Assembly (NCBI RefSeq): GCF_027111335.1
Contig: NZ_CP114288.1
Location: 186,001 to 250,000, forward strand
Length of the DNA stretch: 64,000 nucleotides
DNA from: Flavobacterium aquiphilum
GTDB lineage: Bacteria; Bacteroidota; Bacteroidia; Flavobacteriales; Flavobacteriaceae
Reading direction: 5' to 3'
Numbering within the stretch: position 1 is the stretch's first letter; every line of letters starts with the position of its first letter. A program made the position numbers and the translations under genes. The notes under the pieces are model-generated. The model had not been told where the DNA came from. It saw only the letters and a program-made list of their open reading frames with translations, and made no database searches. Below, in pieces: positions 26,357 to 35,878 of the stretch.

Positions 26357-27049
26357 TTAAAAATTTATCGCAAAATCATTCAGGAGTTTAGCGTCATATT
26401 TTTCTTTGTCAAAGGTATAGAGATAAGAACCTTTTCTGGATGAAGTCATATCTTTCTCATCTAATTTTATCAAAATATCCAATGAGTTTATTTTGCTAAT
26501 AAAATTTCTTTTGTCGATTTTTTTATCCAAAATTGATTCATACAATTTAAGCAACTGGCTCATTTTGAATTTCTCAGGCAAAAGCTCGAAACCTACCGGT
26601 CTCATCGACGTTCTATAACGCAATCTTCTAATAGCGTGATCCAACATCTTATCGTGGTCAAAAATCAATTTTGGAACTTCGGAAACAGTGAACCATTTGG
26701 CGTGGTAATTCTGAATCAATTCGGCGTTATGTTCTTCGATGTTAATCAATGCATAATAAGCCACAGATATGGTTCTTTCCACCGGGTCACGGTCTATTTC
26801 ACTATAAGTATAGAGCTGTTCCATATAAATATCCTGTAAACCAGTATAAGTATTTAAGACCCTGATAGCAGCATCATCCAATACCTCCTCATTTTTAAGG
26901 AATCCCCCCATTAATGACCATTTCCCTCTTTCCGGTTCAAAATCTCTTTTAATCAAAAGAATCTTCAATCCATCCTCTTCATCAAAACCGAAAATGATAC
27001 AATCCACCGCCAATAAAACCTTATCTTCGGTACTATAACTGTTTAACAT
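26357..27049 (-). CDS. araR: AraR-like NUDIX-family arabinose regulator
   Basis: 230 residues. An N-terminal NUDIX-like sensor (about 10-145) with a degenerate box (GGFLKNEE, then RVLNTY in place of REUXEE) is followed by a winged helix (about 150-230, VGFELLPEKFKMSQLLKLYE). It resembles from memory the characterised Bacteroides AraR of the NrtR family, which binds L-arabinose. It sits in the middle of the arabinose block. The six AARTGT-N7-ACAYTT sites in this window are its likely targets, including one in its own upstream gap (27291-27309). It has clearly diverged from the tandem pair at 3101-4578. A leftward promoter may lie at 27146-27179 (TACTTTTG box). Confidence 0.88.
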   Translation of the reverse strand: MLNSYSTEDKVLLAVDCIIFGFDEEDGLKILLIKRDFEPERGKWSLMGGFLKNEEVLDDAAIRVLNTYTGLQDIYMEQLYTYSEIDRDPVERTISVAYYALINIEEHNAELIQNYHAKWFTVSEVPKLIFDHDKMLDHAIRRLRYRTSMRPVGFELLPEKFKMSQLLKLYESILDKKIDKRNFISKINSLDILIKLDEKDMTSSRKGSYLYTFDKEKYDAKLLNDFAINF

Positions 27050-27290
27050 ATTTACGTGTAAAAATTTGACGGTAAATATAGTAACTTCCTTAAAACTAGC
27101 AAACTTTATTTAATGTGGTTTTCACACTAATAAAACAAAAAAACACAAAAGTACATTAAACCACTGATTTGCTTTACAATATATCATTTTATACAAATCA
27201 CTTTCTTGAATCCTCTTTATTAATGAAATTATAAAATTAAGGATTTAACGCCCTTTTTTTAACTTAATTTTTTGATTTATTATTTTTATT

Positions 27291-27309
27291 AAGTGTTAAA
27301 AATACATTT
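27291..27309. promoter_or_regulatory. AraR-like operator (possible autoregulation)
   Basis: AAGTGT-TAAAAAT-ACATTT, five of six half-site pairs. It lies 242 bp upstream of the araR start and about 670 bp upstream of the GH51 start. No promoter box was seen beside it. Confidence 0.6.
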
Positions 27310-27578
27310 ATATGCGATTTCCAACTTCAACAAGCTAAAATTTAACACGAAAAAAATAATAAAAACAATTAAACAATTGATTTTAAAATTCATTTTTGTA
27401 ATCAAAAACTTTCTTTTGTAAACAAATTACGATGTAGGGAAAATTTTTATGAATAAGCAATTTCTCAGCGTTTACAAGTAACGAAAACTTTTTTCAATTT
27501 TAAAAAAGCATATTTCAAATCATTTTTAGCTTAAAATTACGATATGTGTTTTTTTATCGGCTTTTTTTAGAAAACTAA

Positions 27579-27611
27579 TTTGTTTTTGTGCTTTTTTTTT
27601 AACTACATTTA
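27579..27611 (+). promoter_or_regulatory. Promoter of the GH51-araBDA cluster
   Basis: TTTG (27579-27582), 21 bases, then TACATTTA (27604-27611): one mismatch in the -7 box. The operator at 27613 follows in the same geometry as at 19091 and 23111. Confidence 0.65.
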
Positions 27612-27612
27612 C

Positions 27613-27631
27613 AAATGTAAAAAACACACTT
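27613..27631. promoter_or_regulatory. AraR-like operator at the GH51 promoter
   Basis: AAATGT-AAAAAAC-ACACTT, beginning one base after the -7 box. Confidence 0.72.
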
Positions 27632-27982
27632 AAACTCTGCAGATGCTATGACAATACCTTTTAGAAACTTTTACAACTATTATTACTTAATAAATTGACA
27701 AAGTAGTTTTCAATAAAGAATTCCAACTTCATAAAACCCATGAGTAATTCTGAAAAACATACAGAATCATTCATAAACCAAGAAAACTATCGCAAAAAAG
27801 ACTGAATTGTGGTCAAAAAACTTTAAACTAATTTTTAGATGTTGCCATAAATTAAACTAAAATGTATTCAACCCCTATTTAAAAACTTGTTTTTAATATC
27901 CATCAATTAAAACCAGGACAAAATTCAATAACCAAAAAACATTAAAAACCACGAATGTTATCATTCAAAAACTAAAAATATC

Positions 27983-29530
27983 ATGAAAAAAATCTTATTA
28001 TTCTTGTCGATTATTGCGCTTTCCAGTCAAGCAAGTTTTGCGCAAAAAGAAGCTACGGTCGTTACTATAAAAAATACTGAAAACGCCCCAACTATCAACA
28101 AAAACATCTACGGCCATTTTGCCGAACATTTAGGAAGATGTATCTACGGCGGATTTTTTGTAGGCGATACATCAAAAATACCAAATACAGCAGGTGTTCG
28201 TAATGACATTATTGCTGCCTTAAAAGATTTAAAAATTCCAAATCTACGTTGGCCTGGAGGATGTTTTGCCGATACTTACCACTGGAAAGATGGTATTGGA
28301 CCTAAGGAAAACAGACCTACAATCGTAAATAAATGGTGGGGTGGCGTAACCGAAGACAATAGTTTTGGAACTCATGATTTCCTAAACATGTGTGAACTTC
28401 TAGGAGCAGAACCTTATTTATCAGGAAATGTTGGGAGCGGAACCGTTCAGGAACTAGCCGACTGGGTACAATACACCAACTTTGGAGGTAAAAGTCCGAT
28501 GAGTGATTTGCGTAGAAAAAATGGAAGAACTGAACCTTGGAAAGTAAAATACTGGGGAATTGGAAATGAAGCCTGGGGTTGCGGTGGAAATATGACAGCA
28601 GAATATTATGCCGGAGAATACCGCAAATTTGCCACTTTCATGTCGGATTGGGAAAATACAGGCGGTTTAACCCGTATTGCTTCCGGATCTAACAGTTCTG
28701 ATTATAACTGGACAGAAGTATTGATGAAAAACATTCCGTTAAATATGTTAGGAGGACTTGGAGTTCATCATTATGCAGTAATTGATTGGAATAAAAAAGG
28801 AGACGGTGTTAATTATACTGAAGAGCAATATTTCAAAACAATGCAATCAGCCTTGAAAATGGAAGAATTGGTTACTAAACATTCTGCCATAATGGATAAA
28901 TACGATCCTCAGAAAAAAGTAGCGATGATTGTCGATGAATGGGGAGGCTGGTATGAAGTTGTAAGTGGTACAAATCCTGGGTTTTTATACCAACAAAATA
29001 CTATGAGAGACGCTGTTTTGGCTGGATCTACTCTTAACATTTTCAATAATCATGCTGACAGGGTTCGTATGGCAAATTTAGCGCAATGCGTTAACGTTTT
29101 GCAGGCAGTAATCCTTACCGATAAAACCAAAATGATTTTAACGCCGACTTATCAAGTCATGAAAATGTACAGCGTTCATCAGGATGCCAAATTATTACCT
29201 GTTAGTTTTGAATCGCCTTTATACACAGTAAATGGAGAAAGTTTACCTGCAATATCTGCTTCTGCTTCGAAAGATAAAAATGGAGCAGTACACATTTCTT
29301 TGGTAAATGTCGATGCAAAAAAAGGAAACACCGTTGTAGTTGACATCAATGAACTTGGAATTAAATCCATAACTGGAACGATTCTTACCTCATCAAAACT
29401 CCAAGATTACAATTCATTTGATACACCAAACAAAATTGTTCCAACAATTTTCAAAGGTTTTGAAAACAAAAAAGGAAAACTTGAAATCAATATTCCTCCT
29501 TTCTCAGTAGTTGTTTTAGAAGGAAAATAA
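27983..29530 (+). CDS. Secreted GH51 alpha-L-arabinofuranosidase
   Basis: 515 residues with a signal peptide ending SFAQ (about residue 21). The GH51 catalytic barrel starts with NIYGHFAEHLGRCIYGG. The acid/base Glu is E196 in GIGNEAWG and the nucleophile E319 in VDEWGGWY. Length and motifs match the classical single-domain enzyme, distinct from the two longer GH51 proteins in the same locus. It should release terminal arabinofuranose from arabinan or arabino-oligosaccharides in the periplasm. It is the first gene of a rightward run of eight arabinose genes behind an AraR-like site. Confidence 0.95.
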   Translation: MKKILLFLSIIALSSQASFAQKEATVVTIKNTENAPTINKNIYGHFAEHLGRCIYGGFFVGDTSKIPNTAGVRNDIIAALKDLKIPNLRWPGGCFADTYHWKDGIGPKENRPTIVNKWWGGVTEDNSFGTHDFLNMCELLGAEPYLSGNVGSGTVQELADWVQYTNFGGKSPMSDLRRKNGRTEPWKVKYWGIGNEAWGCGGNMTAEYYAGEYRKFATFMSDWENTGGLTRIASGSNSSDYNWTEVLMKNIPLNMLGGLGVHHYAVIDWNKKGDGVNYTEEQYFKTMQSALKMEELVTKHSAIMDKYDPQKKVAMIVDEWGGWYEVVSGTNPGFLYQQNTMRDAVLAGSTLNIFNNHADRVRMANLAQCVNVLQAVILTDKTKMILTPTYQVMKMYSVHQDAKLLPVSFESPLYTVNGESLPAISASASKDKNGAVHISLVNVDAKKGNTVVVDINELGIKSITGTILTSSKLQDYNSFDTPNKIVPTIFKGFENKKGKLEINIPPFSVVVLEGK

Positions 29531-29588
29531 AAATCTAATAATCAGAATAGAGCTACAGCTTATCCTGCAAAAAAGCAAGCCGTTTTAC

Positions 29589-29607
29589 AAGTGTAAAAAA
29601 CATATTA
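29589..29607. promoter_or_regulatory. Weak AraR-like half-operator before the GH127 gene
   Basis: AAGTGT-AAAAAAC-ATATTA. The left half and the spacer match the strong site at 27613, but the right half is poor. It lies 13 bp before the GH127 start. Confidence 0.25.
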
Positions 29608-29619
29608 AAAAACAATTTT

Positions 29620-31581
29620 ATGAACTTTCTCAATTTAAAAAGACATGTTTATTTTCTGTTTATCTTATTTTCCGTCTTTGGAAAAATAAATGCCCAAAAC
29701 AGTACTGCAAAAAAAAATGGATATCCAATCACACCAGTTAATATCAAAGATGTTAAAATCACAGATGCCTTTTGGCTTCCTGTTATAAAAAGAGTACAAG
29801 AAAAAACCATAGACTATGCCATTCACAAATGCGAAGAAGAAGGACGTTTGGACAATTTCCTAATTGCAGGCGGAAAAATGAAAGGCGAAGTCAAAGGACA
29901 AATGCCTTTTGATGATACCGATGTGTACAAAATAATCGAAGGAGCTTCAAATACGCTGATAAGCGAACCTAACCCTAAACTGGAAAAACTTTTAGATTCC
30001 CTTATCGCAATTATCAAAGTGGGACAAGAAAAAGACGGGTATTTAACTACTTGGAGAACTATCAATCCTGCTAAACCACCAGCAACGTGGGTTCCTGTTA
30101 TTGAAGGAAAAAGATGGGAATCCCTGCAAATTAGCCACGAATTGTACAACCCTGGACATATGATTGAAGCCGCGGTAGTACACTATAAAGCAACCGGAAA
30201 AAGAAACTTCCTGGACATCGCCATCAAAACTGCCGATATGCTAGTCCGTACTTTTGGCGACAAACCAGATCAGGTTCATGGTGTTCCGGGGCATCAAATA
30301 GTTGAAACCGGTTTGGTCAATCTCTATAAAATTACCAATAACAAATCCTATTTAACTTTAGCCAAATACTTTCTTGACAATAGAGGAAATCCGAAAAACC
30401 ATAAGTTGTATGGAGCCTATGCACAAGACAACATACCAGTAATCCAACAAAAGGAAGCTGTAGGCCACGCCGTGAGAGCGGTTTATATGTATGCAGGAAT
30501 GACTGATATTGCTGCGATATATAACGATCAAAGTTATCTGAATGCTGTGAATAATTTGTGGCTCAATATGGTCAACAAAAAAATGTACATCACAGGCGGA
30601 ATCGGAGCCAAACATGAAGGAGAAGCTTTCGGTAAAGACTATGAATTGCCAAATCTTACCGCTTACAACGAAACTTGTGCTGCCATTGGTGATGTTTATT
30701 GGAACCACAGACTGCACAGCCTAACCGGAAATTCGGATTATTTTGACATAATAGAACGCAGTTTATACAACGGATTAATCTCAGGAATTTCATTAGATGG
30801 AAAACAATTCTTCTACCCAAATGCATTGGAATCAGATGGAGTTCACAAAAACAACAGAGGTTCCTGCACACGTCAGGCATGGTTTGATTGTTCTTGTTGT
30901 CCAACCAATTTAATTCGCTTTATCCCTTCAATTCCGGGATTGATTTATTCAACAAGCAAAGACATTCTTTATGTTAATTTATACGCTTCTAATACAGCAA
31001 AAATCACATTGGACAAAACAGCTTTGGAAATTTCACAGCAAACCGATTATCCTTGGGATGGCAAAGTCGCATTAACTGTTTCTCCACAAAAAGAAAGTGA
31101 ATTCACTATCAAATTAAGAATTCCGGGCTGGGCTAGAAACCAAGTTTTACCAGGCGATTTGTACAGCTATAAATCAGCTTCATCTCTTGTAACCAAGGTA
31201 ACTGTAAACGAAATCCCTTTCAATCAATCAGAAGAAAAAGGATATATTATCATTACCAGAAAATGGAAAAAAGGTGATACCATAAAACTGGATTTCCCAA
31301 TGGAAGTAAAAGAAGTGGTAACCAATAGCAAAGTTGAAGGCAACATCGGTAAAGTAGCTTTGGAATACGGTCCGATTGTGTATGCTATTGAAGAAATAGA
31401 CAACCCTACGGACTTTGGAAAAATCACTATTAATGCCAATGATACTTTCAAAGTGACCAAAGAGAATAACCTTTTGGAAGGTGTAAATACTATTCAAACC
31501 TCAAAACTAAAAGCAATTCCATATTATTCCTGGTCAAACAGAGGTGTTGGAAAAATGAAAGTTTGGATAGATTTAAAATAA
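29620..31581 (+). CDS. Secreted GH127 beta-L-arabinofuranosidase (DUF1680)
   Basis: 653 residues with a signal peptide ending INAQ. The GH127 (DUF1680) alpha/alpha-barrel is shown by the fully typical WESLQISHELYNPGHMIEA, GGIGAKHEGEAFGKDYELPN, TAYNETCAAIG and WFDCSCCPTN. In the founding enzyme HypBA1 the Cys of the CCP motif is the nucleophile, held by zinc; here it lies near residue 425. The substrate is beta-linked arabinofuranose, found for example on plant extensin or rhamnogalacturonan II. It widens the locus beyond alpha-arabinan. Confidence 0.92.
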   Translation: MNFLNLKRHVYFLFILFSVFGKINAQNSTAKKNGYPITPVNIKDVKITDAFWLPVIKRVQEKTIDYAIHKCEEEGRLDNFLIAGGKMKGEVKGQMPFDDTDVYKIIEGASNTLISEPNPKLEKLLDSLIAIIKVGQEKDGYLTTWRTINPAKPPATWVPVIEGKRWESLQISHELYNPGHMIEAAVVHYKATGKRNFLDIAIKTADMLVRTFGDKPDQVHGVPGHQIVETGLVNLYKITNNKSYLTLAKYFLDNRGNPKNHKLYGAYAQDNIPVIQQKEAVGHAVRAVYMYAGMTDIAAIYNDQSYLNAVNNLWLNMVNKKMYITGGIGAKHEGEAFGKDYELPNLTAYNETCAAIGDVYWNHRLHSLTGNSDYFDIIERSLYNGLISGISLDGKQFFYPNALESDGVHKNNRGSCTRQAWFDCSCCPTNLIRFIPSIPGLIYSTSKDILYVNLYASNTAKITLDKTALEISQQTDYPWDGKVALTVSPQKESEFTIKLRIPGWARNQVLPGDLYSYKSASSLVTKVTVNEIPFNQSEEKGYIIITRKWKKGDTIKLDFPMEVKEVVTNSKVEGNIGKVALEYGPIVYAIEEIDNPTDFGKITINANDTFKVTKENNLLEGVNTIQTSKLKAIPYYSWSNRGVGKMKVWIDLK

Positions 31582-31650
31582 ACATTAGCAACTAAGTTTT
31601 TTAGCAATTAGCATTTATACTCAAAACAGTCCTGATAAATAAAATAAAGC

Positions 31651-33594
31651 ATGCGTAAATTAATAACAAACAACTTATTACTTCTTTTACTTCCAATCTT
31701 TGCGATTGGGCAAGTAAAAACTGTTACTTCCGAAAATGGTAAATTACTATTGAATTTTTATGTAGACCAAGGAATTCCATCCTATTCCGTTGTCTATAAT
31801 AACAATTTGTTGGTTGAAAAATCTCCTTTGGGACTTATAACCAATCATGGAGATTTCTCGAAAGGAATGACATTTAATTCGGCTAAGGAAAATAACATTG
31901 ATGAAAAATATGAACTTGAAAAGATAAAAGTTTCATCAGTTCATTATCAGGCCAAAGAAATTGTTTTGACTCTGACCAATGAGAAAAAACAGAATATCGA
32001 TTTTATTTTCAGAGTAGGAAATAATGATGTTGCTTTTAAATATTCTCTTCCACAGCAAGGCGAAACTGCTTGTTGTATTGTTGAAAAAGAGATTACAGGA
32101 TTTAATTTCCCTCAAAATACTACCACTTTTTTAACTTCACAAGCTACCCCAATGATTGGCTGGATGCGAACAAAACCAAGTTATGAGGAAGAATATGTTG
32201 CTGATGAGCCAATAGGAACTCCTTCAAAATACGGACAAGGATATACTTTTCCTTCACTTTTTCATGTTGCCAATAATGGTTGGGCTCTAGTTTCAGAAAC
32301 AGGTGTTAACAGTTCGTATTGTGGATCGCATTTGAGTGATGGAACAAAAGATGGTATCTATACAATAGCTTTTCCAAACGCTCAGGAAAATAATGGCAGC
32401 GGTACTCCACAACCCGCAATGAGTCTTCCCGGCGAGACACCTTGGCGTACGATAACAGTTGGAGACAACCTTAAGCCAATTGTAGAAACAACAGTACCTT
32501 TTGACGTTGTAAAACCGCTGTACGAACCTTCTCAAAAATATAAGTTTGGCCGAAGCACTTGGAGCTGGATCATGTGGCAGGATCATAGTATCAATTACGA
32601 AGACCAAGTTAAATACATCGATTTTGCAGCAACCATGGGCTATGAATATGTTTTGATTGACGGCCTTTGGGATAAGCAAATAGGTCAAGATCGCTTGCCT
32701 TCATTATTCAAATATGCCCAATCCAAAGGAGTCGATGTTTTTCTATGGTATAATTCAAATGGGCAATGGAATGATGCACCACAAGGTGCAAAACAGCGCA
32801 TGAACAATTCGATTGCAAGAAAGAAAGAAATGAAATGGTTAAAAAGCCAAGGAGTTAAAGGCCTAAAAGTTGATTTCTTTGGAGGCGATAAGCAGGAAAC
32901 AATCAAACTGTATGAAGATATTTTATCTGATGCTAATGAATATGGCCTGATGATAATATTTCATGGTTGTACACTACCGAGAGGTTGGGAAAAAATGTAT
33001 CCAAACTATGTTAGCAGCGAGGCTGTTTTAGCTTCCGAAAATTTAATTTTCACACAAAGGTCAAACGACCTTGAGGCATTTAGTGCTTCCTTGCATCCTT
33101 TCATAAGAAATGCAGTTGGATCTATGGAGTTTGGCCCTGTTTTACTAAATAAAAAACACAATAGAACAAATGACGGCGGCAGAATCCGAATGACAGGCGA
33201 TGTATTCGAATTATCGACAGCGGTCTTGTTTCAAAGTTCGGTACAAATGTTTGCAATTGCTCCAAATAATTTGACAGATGCACCCGCATTTGCAATTGAC
33301 TTCATGAAAAAAGTCCCTACAACTTGGGATGAAACACGTTACATCGATGGCTACCCAGGAAAATACTGCATATTGGCGAGACGACATAATGACAAATGGT
33401 ATGTTGCAGGAATAAATGCCACGAAAGAAATCTTAAAAATAAAGGTAAAACTACCAATGTTTACAGATAAAGAAGTTTCCTATTACTCCGATGAAAAAGG
33501 AAATAAACCGGAAATGAAAAATATAAAAATTAGTAAAAATGGAGAAGTGTCTTTGGCAATTCAACCAAATGGAGGTGTGATTTTGACAAATTAA
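31651..33594 (+). CDS. Secreted GH97 glycosidase (retaining type)
   Basis: 647 residues with a signal peptide (to about 20). It has the three-part GH97 layout: an N-terminal beta-sandwich, a catalytic barrel with RSTWSWIMWQD and YEYVLIDGLWD, and a C-terminal beta domain. The conserved VDFFGGDKQ with Asp near residue 408 marks the retaining branch, which includes alpha-galactosidases and bifunctional beta-L-arabinopyranosidases of Bacteroides, rather than the inverting SusB branch. Among arabinose genes, beta-L-arabinopyranosidase/alpha-galactosidase is the better guess. Confidence 0.88.
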   Translation: MRKLITNNLLLLLLPIFAIGQVKTVTSENGKLLLNFYVDQGIPSYSVVYNNNLLVEKSPLGLITNHGDFSKGMTFNSAKENNIDEKYELEKIKVSSVHYQAKEIVLTLTNEKKQNIDFIFRVGNNDVAFKYSLPQQGETACCIVEKEITGFNFPQNTTTFLTSQATPMIGWMRTKPSYEEEYVADEPIGTPSKYGQGYTFPSLFHVANNGWALVSETGVNSSYCGSHLSDGTKDGIYTIAFPNAQENNGSGTPQPAMSLPGETPWRTITVGDNLKPIVETTVPFDVVKPLYEPSQKYKFGRSTWSWIMWQDHSINYEDQVKYIDFAATMGYEYVLIDGLWDKQIGQDRLPSLFKYAQSKGVDVFLWYNSNGQWNDAPQGAKQRMNNSIARKKEMKWLKSQGVKGLKVDFFGGDKQETIKLYEDILSDANEYGLMIIFHGCTLPRGWEKMYPNYVSSEAVLASENLIFTQRSNDLEAFSASLHPFIRNAVGSMEFGPVLLNKKHNRTNDGGRIRMTGDVFELSTAVLFQSSVQMFAIAPNNLTDAPAFAIDFMKKVPTTWDETRYIDGYPGKYCILARRHNDKWYVAGINATKEILKIKVKLPMFTDKEVSYYSDEKGNKPEMKNIKISKNGEVSLAIQPNGGVILTN

Positions 33595-33704
33595 TTTAGA
33601 TTGAAAATGTCAAGATTTTGTTCTTTGATCTAATTCAATTTGCAAATTATTTTAAAAAAGAATCAGACTAAAATTCACTCTCAAAAACTTTAAATAAAAA
33701 ATAA

Positions 33705-35690
33705 ATGAAACCGAATTTAATAACCAAAATAACACTTTGCGGGCTGTTGCTAAACGGTATTTATGCCAATGCCCAAAAAACGACTCTCGAAGTAAACACC
33801 ACTAAAACCATAACCAAAATTCAACCTACGATGTATGGGGTGTTTTTTGAAGATATCAATTTTGCTGCCGATGGCGGTCTGTATGCCGAAATGGTAAAAA
33901 ACCGTTCTTTCGAATTTGAAACGCCACTTATGGGCTGGATACAACCAAAGAGCGACAGACATTCGTACAACAAAGAATCGGGTATTGCTACGACGATCAA
34001 CGTATTGGAAAACAAGACCAATCCTAATTTTTGCCGAGTTCTTGTAAACGATGACAAAGGTTACGAATTAATCAATGAAGGATTCCGCGGCATGGGAATC
34101 AAGAAAGACGCAAAATACAATCTTTCACTAAAAGCGTCGAACCCAAGTGGAAGCATCAAAAAAATCATTATCCAATTTATTGATAAAGACAAAAAAGTAT
34201 TAGGTGAGACTAGCATTTCCCCATCGGCTTCTGACTGGCAAAACTACACAGCGCAATTAACAGCTACTCAAACCGAAGCTAAAGCTAAATTAAAAATCAC
34301 TTTTGAAGGAACAGGAACTATCGATTTGGATATGATTTCACTATTCCCGGAAGAAACTTGGAACAACAGAAAAAATGGATTACGTAAAGACATCGTACAA
34401 TTATTATATGATTTGAAACCGGGATTCCTTAGATTCCCTGGTGGTTGTATTGTTGAAGGAAAAACTTTGGCACAACGCTATCAATGGAAAAAAACAGTTG
34501 GCGATGTAGATAAAAGAGAAACGCTAATCAACCGTTGGAATATGGAATTTGCTCATAAACTGGCTCCTGATTATTTTCAAACTTTCGGATTAGGATTCTT
34601 TGAATATTTCCAACTTGCCGAAGATATTGGAGCAGCACCTCTACCTATCTTGAGTTGCGGAATGGCTTGTCAGTTCAACACAGGTGAATTGGTTCCTTTA
34701 GCCGAATTGGATCCTTATGTTCAAGACGCCTTAGACTTAATTGAATTTGCAAACGGAGGTGTTGATACGCCTTGGGGTAAAGTTCGTGCCGATATGGGAC
34801 ACCCAAAACCATTCAACTTAAAACACATCGGAGTTGGAAACGAACAATGGGGACCACAATACATCGAAAGATATAAAGTTTTTGAAAAAGCCATCAAAGC
34901 CAAATACCCAACAATTACGATTGTTTCGGGAGCAGGACCGTTTCCTGAAGGAGATTATTTTGAGTATGGCATGCAGGAACTTAAGAAATTGAATGCCCAA
35001 ATTGTAGACGAGCATTACTATAAAAATCCAAAATGGTTTAGAGAAAATGCTACTCGTTATGACAATTACGACCGCAAAGGACCAAAAGTATTTGCCGGTG
35101 AATATGCTGCTCAAAGTGTCGCGATTGCAAGTCCTGATAATAAAAACAACTGGGAATGTGCTTTCTCTGAAGCGGCTTTCATGACTGGTTTGGAACGTAA
35201 CGCCGAAGTAGTTTATCTAACTTCTTATGCTCCACTGATGGCTCACGCCGAAGCTTGGCAATGGACACCGGACATGATTTGGTTCAATAACTTGGAATCT
35301 TATGGTTCGGCTAATTATTATGTCCAAAAGTTATTCTCAAACAATAAAGGAACCGATTTATTATCTATAACCAAAGATGGTAAAGCACTTATTGGACAAA
35401 ACGATTTGTTTGCATCAGCGGTGAAAGATGAAAACACCAAAGAGATAATCGTAAAATTAGTAAATACGTCGGCAAAAGCACAAGACGTAACCGTTGACTT
35501 AAAAGGTAGTAAACTGCAATCAAATGGAAAGTTAATCACATTGACAAGTGCAAACCTGCAAGACGAAAATTCATTTGCAGAACCTAAAAAAATAAGCCCA
35601 AAAGAAAGCGAATATGCCTTGAAAGGAGAGAAAGCACAATTGAACCTTCCAGCCTACTCGGTGTCTGTTTTAAAGTTGAAAATGAAATAA
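33705..35690 (+). CDS. Secreted GH51 alpha-L-arabinofuranosidase with inserted binding domain
   Basis: 661 residues with a signal peptide ending ANAQ. A GH51 start (MYGVFFEDINFAADGGLYAE) is followed by a carbohydrate-binding-like beta domain at about 70-220, then the barrel. The acid/base Glu is near residue 380 in GVGNEQWG and the nucleophile near 466 in FAGEYAA. It closely parallels the GH51 part of the fusion at 20292, including the same FPEETWNNRKNGLR-type junction, so the two are duplicates. The fusion at 20292 has the additional GH43-like domain. Confidence 0.93.
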   Translation: MKPNLITKITLCGLLLNGIYANAQKTTLEVNTTKTITKIQPTMYGVFFEDINFAADGGLYAEMVKNRSFEFETPLMGWIQPKSDRHSYNKESGIATTINVLENKTNPNFCRVLVNDDKGYELINEGFRGMGIKKDAKYNLSLKASNPSGSIKKIIIQFIDKDKKVLGETSISPSASDWQNYTAQLTATQTEAKAKLKITFEGTGTIDLDMISLFPEETWNNRKNGLRKDIVQLLYDLKPGFLRFPGGCIVEGKTLAQRYQWKKTVGDVDKRETLINRWNMEFAHKLAPDYFQTFGLGFFEYFQLAEDIGAAPLPILSCGMACQFNTGELVPLAELDPYVQDALDLIEFANGGVDTPWGKVRADMGHPKPFNLKHIGVGNEQWGPQYIERYKVFEKAIKAKYPTITIVSGAGPFPEGDYFEYGMQELKKLNAQIVDEHYYKNPKWFRENATRYDNYDRKGPKVFAGEYAAQSVAIASPDNKNNWECAFSEAAFMTGLERNAEVVYLTSYAPLMAHAEAWQWTPDMIWFNNLESYGSANYYVQKLFSNNKGTDLLSITKDGKALIGQNDLFASAVKDENTKEIIVKLVNTSAKAQDVTVDLKGSKLQSNGKLITLTSANLQDENSFAEPKKISPKESEYALKGEKAQLNLPAYSVSVLKLKMK

Positions 35691-35700
35691 ATGAAATACA

Positions 35701-35749
35701 AAAACACATATTATACCATTTATGCATTTACTGTTTTAATATGTGTTTT
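35701..35749 (+). terminator. Terminator after the GH51 gene
   Basis: AAAACACATATTA (35701-35713) pairs perfectly with 35737-35749 around a 23-base loop, with a T run at the end. It would separate the hydrolase genes from araBDA. Confidence 0.65.
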
Positions 35750-35814
35750 TAGTTTTCTCCATAAACCCTTTTGGAATATGGAGTTTTAATTGAAGTTGCA
35801 ACAAAAAATAAATT

Positions 35815-35833
35815 AAGTGTTTTTTATACACTT
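35815..35833. promoter_or_regulatory. AraR-like operator upstream of araB
   Basis: A perfect inverted repeat AAGTGT-TTTTTAT-ACACTT. A perfect -7 box TATATTTG follows at 35849-35856, so the operator covers the -33 region. No separate TTTG box is seen. Confidence 0.75.
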
Positions 35834-35848
35834 ATTAAATATTTATAT

Positions 35849-35856
35849 TATATTTG
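35849..35856 (+). promoter_or_regulatory. -7 box of the araB promoter
   Basis: TATATTTG matches TAnnTTTG and lies 22 bases before the araB start codon. The -33 position falls within the AraR-like operator. Confidence 0.55.
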
Positions 35857-35878
35857 TCGATAATTTAAAAGATTTGTG

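Larger units (their letters stand above)
27050..27982. other. Long divergent gap between araR and the GH51 gene
   Basis: About 930 bp, very AT-rich, with no gene that I can support. It holds two AraR-like operators (27291-27309 and 27613-27631) and the GH51 promoter (27579-27611). About 350 bases of leader precede the GH51 start. Confidence 0.5.

Noticed and set aside
29589..29607. A seventh strong AraR site before the GH127 gene
   Set aside because: Only the left half and the spacer match; the right half ATATTA has two mismatches. It is kept only as a weak feature.
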